A program made the position numbers and the translations under genes. The notes beneath the pieces were generated by a model. It had not been told where the DNA came from and made no database searches. It saw only the letters and a program-made list of their open reading frames with translations. DNA of 64,000 nucleotides, from assembly GCF_001423765.1 (NCBI RefSeq), contig NZ_LMPG01000011.1, positions 124,001 through 188,000 of the forward strand, in the 5' to 3' direction. Within the stretch, counting starts at the first letter, position 1. Every line of letters starts with the position of its first letter. Source of the DNA: Sphingomonas sp. Leaf343 (GTDB lineage Bacteria; Pseudomonadota; Alphaproteobacteria; Sphingomonadales; Sphingomonadaceae). This document shows, piece by piece, positions 34,860-45,281 of the stretch.

Positions 34860-35963
34860 ATGTCGCGTTCCCCGTCGTCCCCCGCCCTGTCGATCGTCAT
34901 CCCCTGCTATAACGAGGCCGCCTGCCTCGACATCCTGCACGCCCGCGTCTCCGCCGCCGCGCGCGCCTCGGTCGGCGACGATTACGAGATCGTCCTCATC
35001 AACGACGGATCGCGGGACGACAGCTGGCCCGCGATGCAGCGCCTCAGCGCGACCGACCCGCGCCTCGTCGCGATCAACCTGTCGCGCAATCACGGCCACC
35101 AGCTGGCGCTGACCGCCGGGCTGGACCTGTGCGCCGGCCGACAGATCCTCATCATCGACGCCGATCTTCAGGACCCGCCCGAACTCCTCGCCGACATGCG
35201 CCGCATGATGGCCGATCTGGAGGCCGACGTGGTCTACGCCGTCCGCCGCAAGCGCGAGGGCGAGACGCTGTTCAAAAAGGCCACCGCCAAGCTCTTCTAC
35301 CGCGTCCTCGACCGCGTCACCGACACCGACATCCCGCTCGACACCGGCGATTTCCGCCTCATGAGCCGCCGCGCGCTCGACGCCTTGCTGTCGCTGCCCG
35401 AACAGGCGCGCTTCATCCGCGGGATGGTCGCGTGGGTCGGCTTTCGTCAGGTGCCCTTCCCCTACGACCGCGCCGAGCGGCTGGCGGGGGAGACGCATTA
35501 CCCGCTCGGCAAGATGATCCGCCTCGCCTTCGACGCGGTCACCGGCTTCTCGACCGCGCCCCTGCGCTGGGCCAGCCATGTCGGCCTCGCGCTGACCGGC
35601 GTGTCGCTGCTGCTGTTCGTCTATATCGCGGTCGGCTGGCTGTCGGGATCGGCGGTGCAGGGCTGGACCTCGACCATGCTCGTCACCGTCTTCCTCGGCG
35701 CGGTGCAGATGTTCGTGCTCGGCATGATCGGCGAGTATCTCGGCCGGCTCTACATCGAATCGAAGCGTCGCCCGCTCTACCTCGTCGCCGATGTCGCCGG
35801 CCCGGTCCGGGGCCGCGCCACCCTGGGCTTCACCGCCGCCCCTGCTCCCCTTCCCGTCGAATCAGGGCCTGGCGAGCGTGACGAGGGAGACGCCGGGCGG
35901 CATGGGCAAGCGACCGACCAGATGCCGCTCCAGCCGGAAAATGGCCTCGAACATCGTATTTAG
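34860..35963 (+). CDS. GtrB-like polyprenyl-phosphate glycosyltransferase (GT2, two C-terminal TM helices)
   Basis: Protein of 367 residues. GT-A domain with SIVIPCYNEA, VLINDGSRDDSW, INLSRNHGHQLALTAGLD and the metal site IDADLQDPPEL, then KKATAKLFYRVLDRV. Two transmembrane helices follow (HVGLALTGVSLLLFVYIAVGW and MLVTVFLGAVQMFVLGMIGEYL), ending in YIESKRRPLYLV. This is the polyprenyl-phosphate sugar transferase group that primes glycan decoration with GtrA flippase. The last 100 bases overlap the methyltransferase gene on the opposite strand and encode a low-complexity tail, so the functional end is probably near residue 310. Confidence 0.9.
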   Translation: MSRSPSSPALSIVIPCYNEAACLDILHARVSAAARASVGDDYEIVLINDGSRDDSWPAMQRLSATDPRLVAINLSRNHGHQLALTAGLDLCAGRQILIIDADLQDPPELLADMRRMMADLEADVVYAVRRKREGETLFKKATAKLFYRVLDRVTDTDIPLDTGDFRLMSRRALDALLSLPEQARFIRGMVAWVGFRQVPFPYDRAERLAGETHYPLGKMIRLAFDAVTGFSTAPLRWASHVGLALTGVSLLLFVYIAVGWLSGSAVQGWTSTMLVTVFLGAVQMFVLGMIGEYLGRLYIESKRRPLYLVADVAGPVRGRATLGFTAAPAPLPVESGPGERDEGDAGRHGQATDQMPLQPENGLEHRI

Positions 35964-36587
35964 CGGCTTGGCCGGCGGCGAATCGTCGCTGTCGTCGCGC
36001 CCCGTCATCCGCCCCGCGATCCGCGCCGCCGCCGCCAGCGGAAACAGCAGCGTGTTGAAATAGCCGAGCCTGTCCGGCTTCAGCCCGGCCCGCTCGATCG
36101 CCGTCTTCAGCGTCGTCTTCGAATAGCGGCGATGATGATGGTTCACCACGTCGTGCGCGCTCCACATCCACTGGTGCGCAGGCACCGCGATCAGGATCTT
36201 GCCCCCCGGCTTCAGCAGCGACTTCATCGCCGCCAGCGCCGCGACGTCGTCCTCGATATGCTCGACCACATCCAGCACCGCGACCAGATCGTACGCGCCC
36301 CGCTCCACGCCCGGCAGTTCCGGCAACGGCGCATCGCCGACCGGCCGCCCCAGCCGCTCGCTCGCGATCTCGCGCGCCGCCGGATCGATCTCGATCGCCT
36401 CGACCGAGCCGAACTTCGCCAGCATCGGCAGATTGTGCCCGGTGCCGCACCCGATCTCCAGAATCCGCGCGCCCGCCGGCACGTCGCCGTACCGCGTCAG
36501 GTAATCGGCCAGGATGTCGCGCCGCGCCCGGTACCACCAATGGGTGGAATCATGCGCCGCCATGCGGTCGTAGACTATGCGGTCCAT
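35862..36587 (-). CDS. Class I SAM-dependent methyltransferase
   Basis: Protein of 241 residues. The SAM-binding motif I is ILEIGCGTGHNLPML, motif II EAIEIDPA, and post-I DLVAVLDVVEHIED; KSLLKPGGKILIAVPAHQWMWSAHD is motif III. HHHHRRYSKTTL and MFEAIFRLERHL are typical of methyltransferases associated with surface glycans or polyprenol phosphate. It converges with the GtrB-like gene, overlapping it by 102 bases, and its start is one base after the gtrA stop, so it forms an operon with gtrA. Confidence 0.9.
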   Translation of the reverse strand: MDRIVYDRMAAHDSTHWWYRARRDILADYLTRYGDVPAGARILEIGCGTGHNLPMLAKFGSVEAIEIDPAAREIASERLGRPVGDAPLPELPGVERGAYDLVAVLDVVEHIEDDVAALAAMKSLLKPGGKILIAVPAHQWMWSAHDVVNHHHRRYSKTTLKTAIERAGLKPDRLGYFNTLLFPLAAAARIAGRMTGRDDSDDSPPAKPLNTMFEAIFRLERHLVGRLPMPPGVSLVTLARP

Positions 36588-36588
36588 A

Positions 36589-36999
36589 TCACCTGAACAC
36601 CCAGTTGCGTTGCAGCCCGAACGTCACCAGCGGCACGACGAACACCGCCGGCACCAGCGGCCACCATGTCGGCCCGTGCACGAACGGCCCCGTCACCAGC
36701 GCCCATGTAAACCCCTGATTGAGCAGGAAGCCCAGCGCCTGCACCACCGTGAAGCGCACTGCCGTGCTCCGGTCGCGCGTGCCGTGCCCGCGGAAACTGA
36801 CCGCACCGTGCGCGAACCGGCCGACCGCGGTCGCCAGCACGAACGCGACCAGCACCGCCAGATTGGGGTTCATGACATAGGTGGCGAGCGGCCAGTACAC
36901 CGCGGCATAGAACAGCGTCACCGCCACGCCGGTCACGCCGAACCGGACCAACTGGCCCAGCACGCCGCTCGTCCGCCATTGCTCGATCCTGGATGCCAC
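36589..36999 (-). CDS. GtrA family membrane protein
   Basis: Protein of 136 residues, GTG start, with four transmembrane helices (GQLVRFGVTGVAVTLFYAAV, VLVAFVLATAVGR, VQALGFLLNQGFTWALV, WPLVPAVFVVPLVTFGLQRNWVF). FGLQRNWVF is the GtrA hallmark ending. These proteins are thought to flip polyprenyl-phosphate-linked sugars across the membrane. It acts presumably with the GtrB-like protein encoded opposite and a GT-C enzyme further along. Confidence 0.92.
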   Translation of the reverse strand: MASRIEQWRTSGVLGQLVRFGVTGVAVTLFYAAVYWPLATYVMNPNLAVLVAFVLATAVGRFAHGAVSFRGHGTRDRSTAVRFTVVQALGFLLNQGFTWALVTGPFVHGPTWWPLVPAVFVVPLVTFGLQRNWVFR

Positions 37000-37151
37000 G
37001 CTCGCCTGCCTGTTGGGTTGCCCGCCCTAGGGGGTGGACGGGGCGGGGGCAATGGTGGGGCGAGAGCCCGCGGCCGGCACCTCTGGCGGACCGCTGGTGC
37101 CGCTCCGATCCACCGGCATCCGGAGCGGGGATCGAAGCGCCTCCCCGATCC

Positions 37152-37499
37152 CTATTGCGCGAAACTCTTGACCTCGTCCTTCGTCAACAAGCCATCCGAA
37201 TTCTTGTCCATCCCCCTGAAACCGGGGGCCATCATCCTCTCCCTAATCGCCACCCGCTGCTCCGCGCCGATCTTCTTCTGCGCGGCGGGATCCCCGGCGA
37301 TCTTCGCGTCCAGCCGTCGATCCAGTTCCGCCTGAAACTCGCTCAGGCTCAACGCCCCGTCGCGGTTCGCATCCGCCGACGCGAGGAACGCGGCATCGAG
37401 CTGCATGTCCATCTTCAGCTCACGCTGTGGACTACCGGACGCCGACGGCGCAGCGCCGGATGCCGCCTGCAACAGGATCAGTAGAGACGCGCCAAGCAT
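37152..37499 (-). CDS. EF-hand protein with signal peptide
   Basis: Protein of 115 residues; start chosen at MLGASLLILLQAASG, which gives a signal peptide. Two EF-hand loops are complete: DANRDGALSLSE near residue 55 and DKNSDGLLTKDE near residue 103; a Lys/Gln-rich segment lies between. It should bind calcium in the periplasm. No role is known. A second, unrelated EF-hand lipoprotein is encoded at 56.5 kb. Confidence 0.85.
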   Translation of the reverse strand: MLGASLLILLQAASGAAPSASGSPQRELKMDMQLDAAFLASADANRDGALSLSEFQAELDRRLDAKIAGDPAAQKKIGAEQRVAIRERMMAPGFRGMDKNSDGLLTKDEVKSFAQ

Positions 37500-37778
37500 G
37501 TTCGGACTCCGTGATGGCCGGGGACGATGACGGGACAAGGTCGGATCCGGCCGGTGAACACTGCCTGAAGGCCGACCCTCCTATCGATAGCCGGCATTGC
37601 GCGATACGGCCGTCCTTCCCGCAGAGCATCGAGTTTCGGGAATTGCCGCCGATCGATCGTTGACGTAGCATCGTGACGTTCTCGGGAGTCTTTCGAAATG
37701 ATCCAGCGTCACCGCTAAAGCGGCAAAGCATACGCCAGCGGAGTAATCCGCCGCCTAGACTCTGTTTTCGAGAACATC

Positions 37779-38558
37779 ATGCAACGACTGAATAACAAGA
37801 CGTGCGTCGTCACTGGCGCTGCGCGTGGCATCGGGCGCGCAATCGCAGCCCGTTTCCATGACGAAGGTGCCATGGTCATCGTCACCGACATTGACGAGGC
37901 GAAAGGAGCGGAAACGGCTGCTGAAATCGGGTGTCGGTTCGAACCGCTCGATGTGCGCGAGGAATCCGACTGGCGGCGGTTAGCCGGCGTCATTCCCGTA
38001 GCCGACGTGATGGTCAACAATGCTGGCGTGACGGGTTTCGAAGCCGGCATGGCTCCGCACGACCCGGAACACGCCAGCCTCGCGGATTGGCGCGAGGTTC
38101 ACCGGGTCAACCTCGACGGGACGTTCCTTGGTTGTCGCTACGCGATCGGCGCGATGAAGACTGCGGGGGCGGGTTCGATCATCAACATATCCTCCCGCTC
38201 GGGGCTGGTCGGCATCCCCGGCGCTGCGGCTTATGCCTCGTCCAAAGCGGCGATCCGCAACCACAGTAAGACAGTCGCGCTCTACTGCGCGCAACAGGGT
38301 TGGAAGATACGCTGCAACTCGGTCCACCCGGCCGCTATCCTCACGTCGATCTGGGAGCCGATGCTTGGCAATGGTCCCGATCGGGACGCCAAGATGCGGG
38401 CGTTCGTTGCGGATACGCCGCTCAAGCGGTTCGGGATGCCCGATGAAGTCGCGGCGATTGCGGTAATGCTAGCTTCGGATGAAGCGACCTACGTCACCGG
38501 CACGGAGGTGAGCATCGACGGTGGGCTACTCGCCGGTTCTGCTGCTTCACCCCGCTAA
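37779..38558 (+). CDS. SDR family NAD(P)-dependent oxidoreductase
   Basis: Protein of 259 residues of the classical short-chain dehydrogenase family: TGAARGIGRAIA cofactor loop, DIDEA, NNAG, catalytic Ser in SIINISSRSGLVG, and YASSK with Tyr and Lys. The Asp at the end of beta-2 (VTDID) favours NAD over NADP. It looks like a 3-alpha/20-beta-hydroxysteroid or cyclohexanol-type dehydrogenase in overall sequence. The gene is somewhat poorer in GC and in GC-ending codons than its neighbours, consistent with transfer. Confidence 0.9.
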   Translation: MQRLNNKTCVVTGAARGIGRAIAARFHDEGAMVIVTDIDEAKGAETAAEIGCRFEPLDVREESDWRRLAGVIPVADVMVNNAGVTGFEAGMAPHDPEHASLADWREVHRVNLDGTFLGCRYAIGAMKTAGAGSIINISSRSGLVGIPGAAAYASSKAAIRNHSKTVALYCAQQGWKIRCNSVHPAAILTSIWEPMLGNGPDRDAKMRAFVADTPLKRFGMPDEVAAIAVMLASDEATYVTGTEVSIDGGLLAGSAASPR

Positions 38559-38673
38559 CAGCGGCGACGAGCGTGGTCGATCACGCCCGTCAGCCTTTCC
38601 CGCAAACGATGGTGTAATGGCAAACGCTGGTTTGACGAGAAGCATTATCTCGCCGTCGCGACCGGTAGCAGCC

Positions 38674-39726
38674 CTACAGCACGCCGATATTTTGCAGCCA
38701 CTGCTTGACTTGGCCGGGCCACTCCCTTGTGATGGGATCAGCGGTCGGCCGCATTCCGAAAGCATGACCACCCTTGGCGTACAGGCGCATATCCACCGAC
38801 ACGCCAGCATCGTTCAATGCCAGCGCGTAAGCCATCGGCTCCCGGATATCGTCGACGGGATCGTTCATTGCATGGATGATGAGTGTGGGGGGTGCCTTGG
38901 GGCTGATCTTCACCCAAGGCTTAAGTTCGAGATTGTTCCTGCTCTTGCTGTTGTCCAGCATACGCGCCGTATAGACGACAATCGCAAAGTCGGGTCGGGG
39001 AGATTGCCGATCGGCTGCATCGGCAAGCGGGTAGGTACGCTCTTCGGTGTTACTCATGTTCGCTACCAGATAAGCACCTGCGGAGAAACCAATCACGCCG
39101 ATCTTGTGTGGATCGATCCCATGGGTCGATGCCTGCTGTCGCAGTAGCCCCATTGCGCGCTGAGCGTCTTCCAATCCCAATAGCACCTTAGGCCGCTGCT
39201 GCTTTCCGTCCTCCTTCGGCCATACCTGCGGCGTCCGGTATTTCAGCATGACGCAGGTCATGCCCTGCTCGACTACCCAATCGCAGATCTCGGTGCCTTC
39301 CAAGTCGGTCGCGACCGCGTAGAAGCCGCCGCCTGGCAGAACCATCATCGTCGCGCCGGTATTTCGGCCGTTTGGCTTGTAGATGGTCATGGTCGGCCGG
39401 GTGACGTAGCTCGCCCAGTGCCACTTCCTGCCACCAACAAGCGGTGAGCCGTTGCCCGTTGCTTCGGCCTCAACGCCGGTGTCCGGCTTCGCAAGAGCGA
39501 CGTTCGCAGGCCATAACGGCACCTGCGTGCCGCCAGCGGTCGGTTGCCACACGCCCTTTCGTTCCACCTTCGGAACTTCAATCCTGTCTGGCGAACTGTC
39601 GTTCTTGCTGGCTTGGCCGCAGGCCGCTCCAGCGAGGCCAAGTGCGAGGAGCAACGGCCCGACAAATCGGAAGCGCGACAAATCCGATCTCCAATTCTGA
39701 AGGCGCAACCCGCGGTTGAGAATCAT
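38674..39726 (-). CDS. Alpha/beta hydrolase of BD-FAE/xylan esterase type, exported
   Basis: Protein of 350 residues. A hydrophobic N-terminal stretch (FVGPLLLALGLAGAAC) ends in a Cys but with an imperfect lipobox, so export is likely and lipidation uncertain. The oxyanion loop MMVLPGGGFYAVA and the nucleophile elbow GVIGFSAGAYLVA are clear, with Asp and His in NDPVDDIREP and GGHAFGM. Carbohydrate esterases with this pattern remove acetyl or feruloyl groups from plant polysaccharide. The SDR gene converges on it with 115 bases between stops. Both genes have lower GC than the surroundings. Confidence 0.87.
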   Translation of the reverse strand: MILNRGLRLQNWRSDLSRFRFVGPLLLALGLAGAACGQASKNDSSPDRIEVPKVERKGVWQPTAGGTQVPLWPANVALAKPDTGVEAEATGNGSPLVGGRKWHWASYVTRPTMTIYKPNGRNTGATMMVLPGGGFYAVATDLEGTEICDWVVEQGMTCVMLKYRTPQVWPKEDGKQQRPKVLLGLEDAQRAMGLLRQQASTHGIDPHKIGVIGFSAGAYLVANMSNTEERTYPLADAADRQSPRPDFAIVVYTARMLDNSKSRNNLELKPWVKISPKAPPTLIIHAMNDPVDDIREPMAYALALNDAGVSVDMRLYAKGGHAFGMRPTADPITREWPGQVKQWLQNIGVL

Positions 39727-40196
39727 CCGGGGTGCGATGGATGCAGGTTAATGGCGACTGCTATTCCCGCAAGCCGCTGCTTCCCACAAACGCAGGAATT
39801 GCGGGACAGTGGCCCAAGCGATTGCTCCGAGAGCCATCAAGATCTCCTGGTTTTCTCCAAATCTGTTCTCGATTGCTCTTTCCCGAAATGGCCGATTGGG
39901 GACGGAAAAATGGGAAAGGTTGCACTTAGCGGACGACCATGATCGGCAGCCTGAACGTGCGCCATGGAGCGCTTCGGGACATAGCCGATCACGGGCATTC
40001 CGCCTGATAGAACCACCATCGCGGCCCCGCCGCCGCACGCCGACACCTCGCCGCCCCGCCCCCCGTTGCTCCCGGCCCGGACACTCCCTAGAGCGACAGG
40101 CCACACCGCGGGGCGGACAGGGTTCGGGGAAGCAGCGTCTTGATCGCCAATGAAGATCGGTCCCGGCCCGTTCGGCCGCCATCCGGCACCCCCGCC
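39727..40196. other. Stretch without recognisable genes
   Basis: About 470 bases separate the esterase start from the GT-C gene. The left half (39760-39930) is AT-richer and shows no long frame with a familiar sequence; the right half is GC-rich and gives only frames lacking similarity to anything I recognise. It probably holds the promoters of both divergent genes and perhaps decayed sequence. Confidence 0.5.
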
Positions 40197-41969
40197 ATGT
40201 CCGGCCCGCTGGTCCGGGATCTCGAACGCCGCTGGCTCGGCTTCGCGCTGCTGGCATGGGCGGTCGTCGCAGCATGGTATGTGTTCGATCACTGGAATGC
40301 CGTCCGCTATCTGTCGCTGGGCGACACCGACGACAATATGCGCCTCGCTCAGGTGCGCGCATGGCTGGGCGGTCAGGGCTGGTCGGATCTGCGCCAGTAT
40401 CGCCTGAACCCGCCCGCCGGATTCGACATCCACTGGAGCCGCATCGTCGACCTGCCGATCGCCGGCCTGATCCTGTTCTTCCGCCTGTTCACCAGCAACG
40501 CGTGGGCCGAACGGCTGGCGTGCGGCATCGCGCCGCTGCTGCCGCTGTCGATCGTCTTCGTCGCCCTGTCGGCGATGGTCCGCCGCCTCGTCGCGCCGCT
40601 GGCATGGACATTGGCGCTCGTCATCCTCGTCACCGGCGCGACCGCGACGATGCTGATGTTCATGCCCGAACGCATCGATCACCACGGCTGGCAGCTCGCC
40701 TGCCTTGCCGTCACCGTCGCGGGGCTCGGCGATCGTCGGGGTCCGCGCGGCGGCGCGCTCGTCGGGTTGGCCAGCGCGATGTCGCTCGCGATCGGGCTGG
40801 AACTGCTGCCCTATGCCGCGATGGCCGGCGCGATCATCGCGCTGCGCTGGGTGTGGGACCCGCGGGAGGCGCGGCGGCTGGCCGTCTACGCGCTGACGCT
40901 GGGCGGCGGCGGCGCGATCGGCTTCGCGCTGTTCGCGTCGGACGCCAATCATGCGATGCGCTGCGACGCGCTGACGCCCGTCTGGCTCAGCGTCGTCGTC
41001 GCGGCGGGGGCGCTGCTGTTGCTGCTCGCCTTGCTGTCGCCCCGATCGGCGGGCGTCCGGCTCGGGCTGGCGCTCGTCGCCGGCGGGGTGATCGCCGCCG
41101 GGTTCGTCCACTTCTTCCCGCAATGTCTCGGCCGTCCCGAGGGGGTCTCGCCCGAACTGGCGCGCAACTGGCTGGACAATGTCCGCGAAGCCAAGCCGAT
41201 CTACAAACACCCGTTCCGCGTCGCCTTTCCGATCGTCGCGCTGCCCGCCATCGGCCTGATCGGCGCGTTCGTCGCCGCGTGGCGGGCGCGGCGCGGACCG
41301 CAGGCGGTCGGCTGGGCCGCGGTCGCGCTGTTCAGCGCGTTCGCGGTGGCGATGCTGTTCTGGCAGGCGCGCGCCGGCCCCGCCGCGCAGTTGCTGGCGA
41401 TTCCCGGCGCGGTGGCCCTCGCGTGGCTGCTGCTGCCATGGCTGTTCAACCACCGGCTGATGCCGGTGCGCGTGTTCGGCACCGTGATCGGCTTCCTCGT
41501 CGTCTCCGGCCTGTTTGCCGGCCTCGCGATCAAATACCTGCCGATCGACCGGCCGACGACCTATACGCGCCGCGTCAACGCCGCGACCGGGGAGTGTCTC
41601 CGCACCTCGCGGCTGATGACGCTCGACCGCATTCCGCGCGCGACGATGTTCACCTTCGTCGATCTCGGCCCGCGCCTGATCGTCGTCACGCATCACGATG
41701 CGATCGCCGGGCCGTACCACCGCAATGGCGACGCGATCCTCGACGTGCAGCATGCCTTCGGCCGTTCGCCGATGGAGGCGCGCGCGATCATGAAGCGGCA
41801 CGGCGCGACGATGTTGCTGGTCTGTCCGGACATGGCGGAGGCGACGATCTACCGGGCGCGCAACCCCGGCGGCTTTTACGACCGGCTGGCGCATGGGCGG
41901 ACGTTAGACTGGCTGACGCCGGTGCCGCTGGTCCGCGGCTCGCCCTACCGGCTGTACCGTATCGACTAG
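40197..41969 (+). CDS. GT-C type membrane glycosyltransferase, STT3-like
   Basis: Protein of 590 residues from MSGPLVRDLERR; an in-frame ATG 19 codons upstream is less likely. About 11-13 transmembrane helices occupy residues 12-440, and a soluble C-terminal domain follows. The first outer loop carries LGDTDDNMRLAQVRAWL with a D-x-D-D acidic motif, and a second loop holds FMPERIDHHGW, as in STT3-like and ArnT-like GT-C enzymes that use a polyprenyl-linked sugar donor in the periplasm. With the GtrA and GtrB-like genes 3 kb away it may complete a glycan decoration system. Similar proteins are often mislabelled as AcrB family. Confidence 0.8.
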   Translation: MSGPLVRDLERRWLGFALLAWAVVAAWYVFDHWNAVRYLSLGDTDDNMRLAQVRAWLGGQGWSDLRQYRLNPPAGFDIHWSRIVDLPIAGLILFFRLFTSNAWAERLACGIAPLLPLSIVFVALSAMVRRLVAPLAWTLALVILVTGATATMLMFMPERIDHHGWQLACLAVTVAGLGDRRGPRGGALVGLASAMSLAIGLELLPYAAMAGAIIALRWVWDPREARRLAVYALTLGGGGAIGFALFASDANHAMRCDALTPVWLSVVVAAGALLLLLALLSPRSAGVRLGLALVAGGVIAAGFVHFFPQCLGRPEGVSPELARNWLDNVREAKPIYKHPFRVAFPIVALPAIGLIGAFVAAWRARRGPQAVGWAAVALFSAFAVAMLFWQARAGPAAQLLAIPGAVALAWLLLPWLFNHRLMPVRVFGTVIGFLVVSGLFAGLAIKYLPIDRPTTYTRRVNAATGECLRTSRLMTLDRIPRATMFTFVDLGPRLIVVTHHDAIAGPYHRNGDAILDVQHAFGRSPMEARAIMKRHGATMLLVCPDMAEATIYRARNPGGFYDRLAHGRTLDWLTPVPLVRGSPYRLYRID

Positions 41970-42030
41970 GAAACGGTTTGTTTCATCCTCGGGACGCCCT
42001 TAACCATTCGAGATTTCATATACGATCGCG

Positions 42031-42213
42031 ATGAAGACGCTTCGCCCCACCGACCAACACCGGGAACTGGCCGCGATGATCGCCGAGTCGCTGTCGCTTG
42101 CCGATTCGCTCGGGCTGCACCGCGTCGGCATCGGGCTGAACGACGCGCTCGAACAGCTGACCGGCTTCGGCTACGCCCCGCCGGGGACGGAGCCGGCCGT
42201 CAACGCAGCGTGA
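42031..42213 (+). CDS. Small conserved protein, unknown function
   Basis: A 60-residue soluble protein (MKTLRPTDQHRELAAMIAES, LADSLGLHRVGIGLNDALEQ) with one predicted amphipathic helix and no motif I know. The codon use fits the neighbours. Its last bases overlap by 14 the end of the convergent marC gene. Short conserved ORFs of this type recur in sphingomonads. Confidence 0.7.
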   Translation: MKTLRPTDQHRELAAMIAESLSLADSLGLHRVGIGLNDALEQLTGFGYAPPGTEPAVNAA

Positions 42214-42828
42214 CCGCCAGCCCGTCCATCACGAACTGAACCGCCAGCGCCGCCAGCAACACGCCCAGCAGGCGCGTGATGACCGCCTCGATCTTCGCAC
42301 CCAGCATCCGCATCAAAGGCCCCGCCGCCAACAAACTCACCAGCGTCAGCAACAGGATCGACGCCAGCGCGGCCATCACTACCGCCGACCGTTCAAGGCC
42401 GTCGTTGCGACTCATCAGCAGCATGACCGAGGCGATCGATCCTGGTCCGGCGATCATCGGCATCGCCATCGGAAAGATCGAAACGTCCTCCGCTTCGTCG
42501 GAAGAGATGTTGGCGGCCCGGTCCTCGCGCCTTTGCGTGCGCTTCTCGAACACCATCTCCAGCGCGATCAGGAACAGCATGATCCCGCCCGCGATGCGGA
42601 AACTGGCGAGGCTGATGCCGAGCCCCCGCAGCAAAGCTTCTCCGAACAAGGCGAACACGACCAGGATCGCCGCCGCGACACCCACCGCGCGCACCGCCAT
42701 AGTGCGGCGGTGGATCGGCGTCGCGCCCGCCGACAGGCCGGCATAGATCGGCGCGCAACCGGGCGGATCGATAACGACGAAGAACGTGATCAGCGACGAG
42801 ACGAACAGCTCCAGCAGGCCGGACGTGC

Positions 42829-42832
<4 letters not shown>
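42200..42832 (-). CDS. MarC family integral membrane protein
   Basis: Protein of 210 residues with six transmembrane segments; [24 protein letters not shown] at the N-terminus and [20 protein letters not shown] in the middle are the UPF0056 (MarC) repeats. Transport substrate is unknown and the older link to multiple antibiotic resistance was withdrawn. Its ATG overlaps the folD stop (ATGA), indicating coupled translation. Confidence 0.93.
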
Positions 42833-43713
<881 letters not shown>

Positions 43714-43769
43714 GGCCCGCCCCCTTAATGCCAAGCCGCCACTTTCGCCAGTGTAGCGAATGCGGCCGA

Positions 43770-44078
43770 TCAAACTCCCGCGGTCGCCGCCATATAGTTC
43801 ATCATGATGTTGGGCAGCACGATGTTGGACAGGATATAGACGATCAGCAGCACGACCATCGGCGACAGGTCCAGTGCGCCGAAATCGGGCAGGATGCGGC
43901 GGATCGGCCGGTACAGCGGTTCAGTGATCCGTTGCAGCGCGTTCCATACCGTCCGCACGAAGTCGCTATACGTGTTGATGACGTTGAACGCGATCAGCCA
44001 CGACAGGATCGCCTGCACGACGATGACCCACCACAGGACGTTGAGGAGCAACTGGACGATCTGGAGGATGGCGATCAA
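43770..44078 (-). CDS. YggT family membrane protein
   Basis: Protein of 102 residues, read from a TTG start preceded by GGAGAG at suitable distance. One YggT domain with two helices: [20 protein letters not shown] and [20 protein letters not shown], and the loop [22 protein letters not shown]. YggT proteins are involved in osmotic or cell-division-related membrane functions; the role here is not known. Same strand as folD, 56 bases upstream. Confidence 0.9.
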   Translation of the reverse strand: MIAILQIVQLLLNVLWWVIVVQAILSWLIAFNVINTYSDFVRTVWNALQRITEPLYRPIRRILPDFGALDLSPMVVLLIVYILSNIVLPNIMMNYMAATAGV

Positions 44079-44179
44079 GGCGGGAACTCTCCGAAACGGG
44101 TGTCACCGGCATCTATAGGGTGTCGCGAGCCCCGGGAGAACCCGACGCCCGCAAAAACCGCTTCGCGCAGACATGCGGC

Positions 44180-45091
44180 CTACCGCGCCGCCTTCGCGCT
44201 CACCAGCGTACCCGCACCCTGACGCGTGAAGATTTCCAGCAGCATCGCATGCGGGATTCGCCCGTCGAGGATCACCGCTGCGTCGACGCCCGATTGCACG
44301 GCAGCCACGCACGTTTCGATCTTGGGGATCATCCCGCCGGTGATCGTTCCGTCCGCGCGCAGTTCCTCGACCGCGGCCGGGTCGAGCGAGGTCAGCAGTT
44401 CGCCCTGCTTGTCCAATACCCCCGCGACATCGGTCAGCAGGAAGAACCGCGACGCGCCCATTGCCGCCGCGATCGCGCCGGCCATCGTGTCGGCGTTGAT
44501 GTTGTAAGTCGTTCCGTCCGCACCGACCCCGACCGGCGCGACGACCGGGATGATGCCCGCGTTGGACAACGTATCGAGGATGCTGCGATCCACGGCGATC
44601 GGCTCCCCGACGAAGCCCAGATCGACATGCCGCTCGATCCCCTGCAACGGGTCGGGATCGCGCAGGCCCACCTTCTCCGCCAGCACCAGCCCGGCATCCT
44701 TGCCGGATATGCCGACCGCGCGCCCGCCCGCCTGACCGATCCAGCCGACGATATCCTTGTTGATCGATCCCGCCAGGACCATCTCGGCGATCTTCGCGGT
44801 TTCCGCATCGGTCACGCGCAGCCCGTTCACGAACCGTGATTCAACGCCCAGCCGCTTCAGCATCGCGCCGATCTGCGGCCCGCCTCCGTGAACGACGACG
44901 GGATTGATTCCGACTGCCTTCAGCAGCACCACGTCCTCCGCGAAGTCGCGCTGCAACTCCGGATCGCCCATCGCGTGCCCGCCATATTTCACGACGAAGG
45001 TCTGGCCGGCGTAGCGCTGGAGATACGGCAACGCCTCGGTCAGCGTCTCCGCCTTGGCGAGCAGGGCGGCATCGGGAGAGTTATCGGTCAT
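44180..45091 (-). CDS. argB: Acetylglutamate kinase
   Basis: Protein of 303 residues starting [17 protein letters not shown]. The amino-acid kinase fold is shown by [72 protein letters not shown] (in parts) and [10 protein letters not shown]. It phosphorylates N-acetylglutamate for arginine synthesis. N-terminal residues 1-25 contain the helix associated with arginine-inhibited hexamers, so feedback inhibition by arginine is likely. Confidence 0.97.
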   Translation of the reverse strand: MTDNSPDAALLAKAETLTEALPYLQRYAGQTFVVKYGGHAMGDPELQRDFAEDVVLLKAVGINPVVVHGGGPQIGAMLKRLGVESRFVNGLRVTDAETAKIAEMVLAGSINKDIVGWIGQAGGRAVGISGKDAGLVLAEKVGLRDPDPLQGIERHVDLGFVGEPIAVDRSILDTLSNAGIIPVVAPVGVGADGTTYNINADTMAGAIAAAMGASRFFLLTDVAGVLDKQGELLTSLDPAAVEELRADGTITGGMIPKIETCVAAVQSGVDAAVILDGRIPHAMLLEIFTRQGAGTLVSAKAAR

Positions 45092-45281
45092 GATTGCGCC
45101 CTTAGCGGCCACCGTAACCAGACGAAAGCGGATGTCGTTGTGCGCTGGTCCTGACGGCGTATGGACGTCATCCAACCGATCGCGAGGATCGACGTCGAGA
45201 GCAGCGATCGTGATGATGACGCCCGAACCCGACGCACTGGCAGCCTTCGTGGCCGGCGTCGCCCCAGTGAAAGGCCCGCGC

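Noticed and set aside
39837..41894. Long open frame of 685 codons on the minus strand over the GT-C gene
   Set aside because: It lies antisense to a gene with transmembrane helices and family motifs; the translated sequence is Arg/Gln/Asp-rich without any motif, as expected for the complement of high-GC coding DNA.
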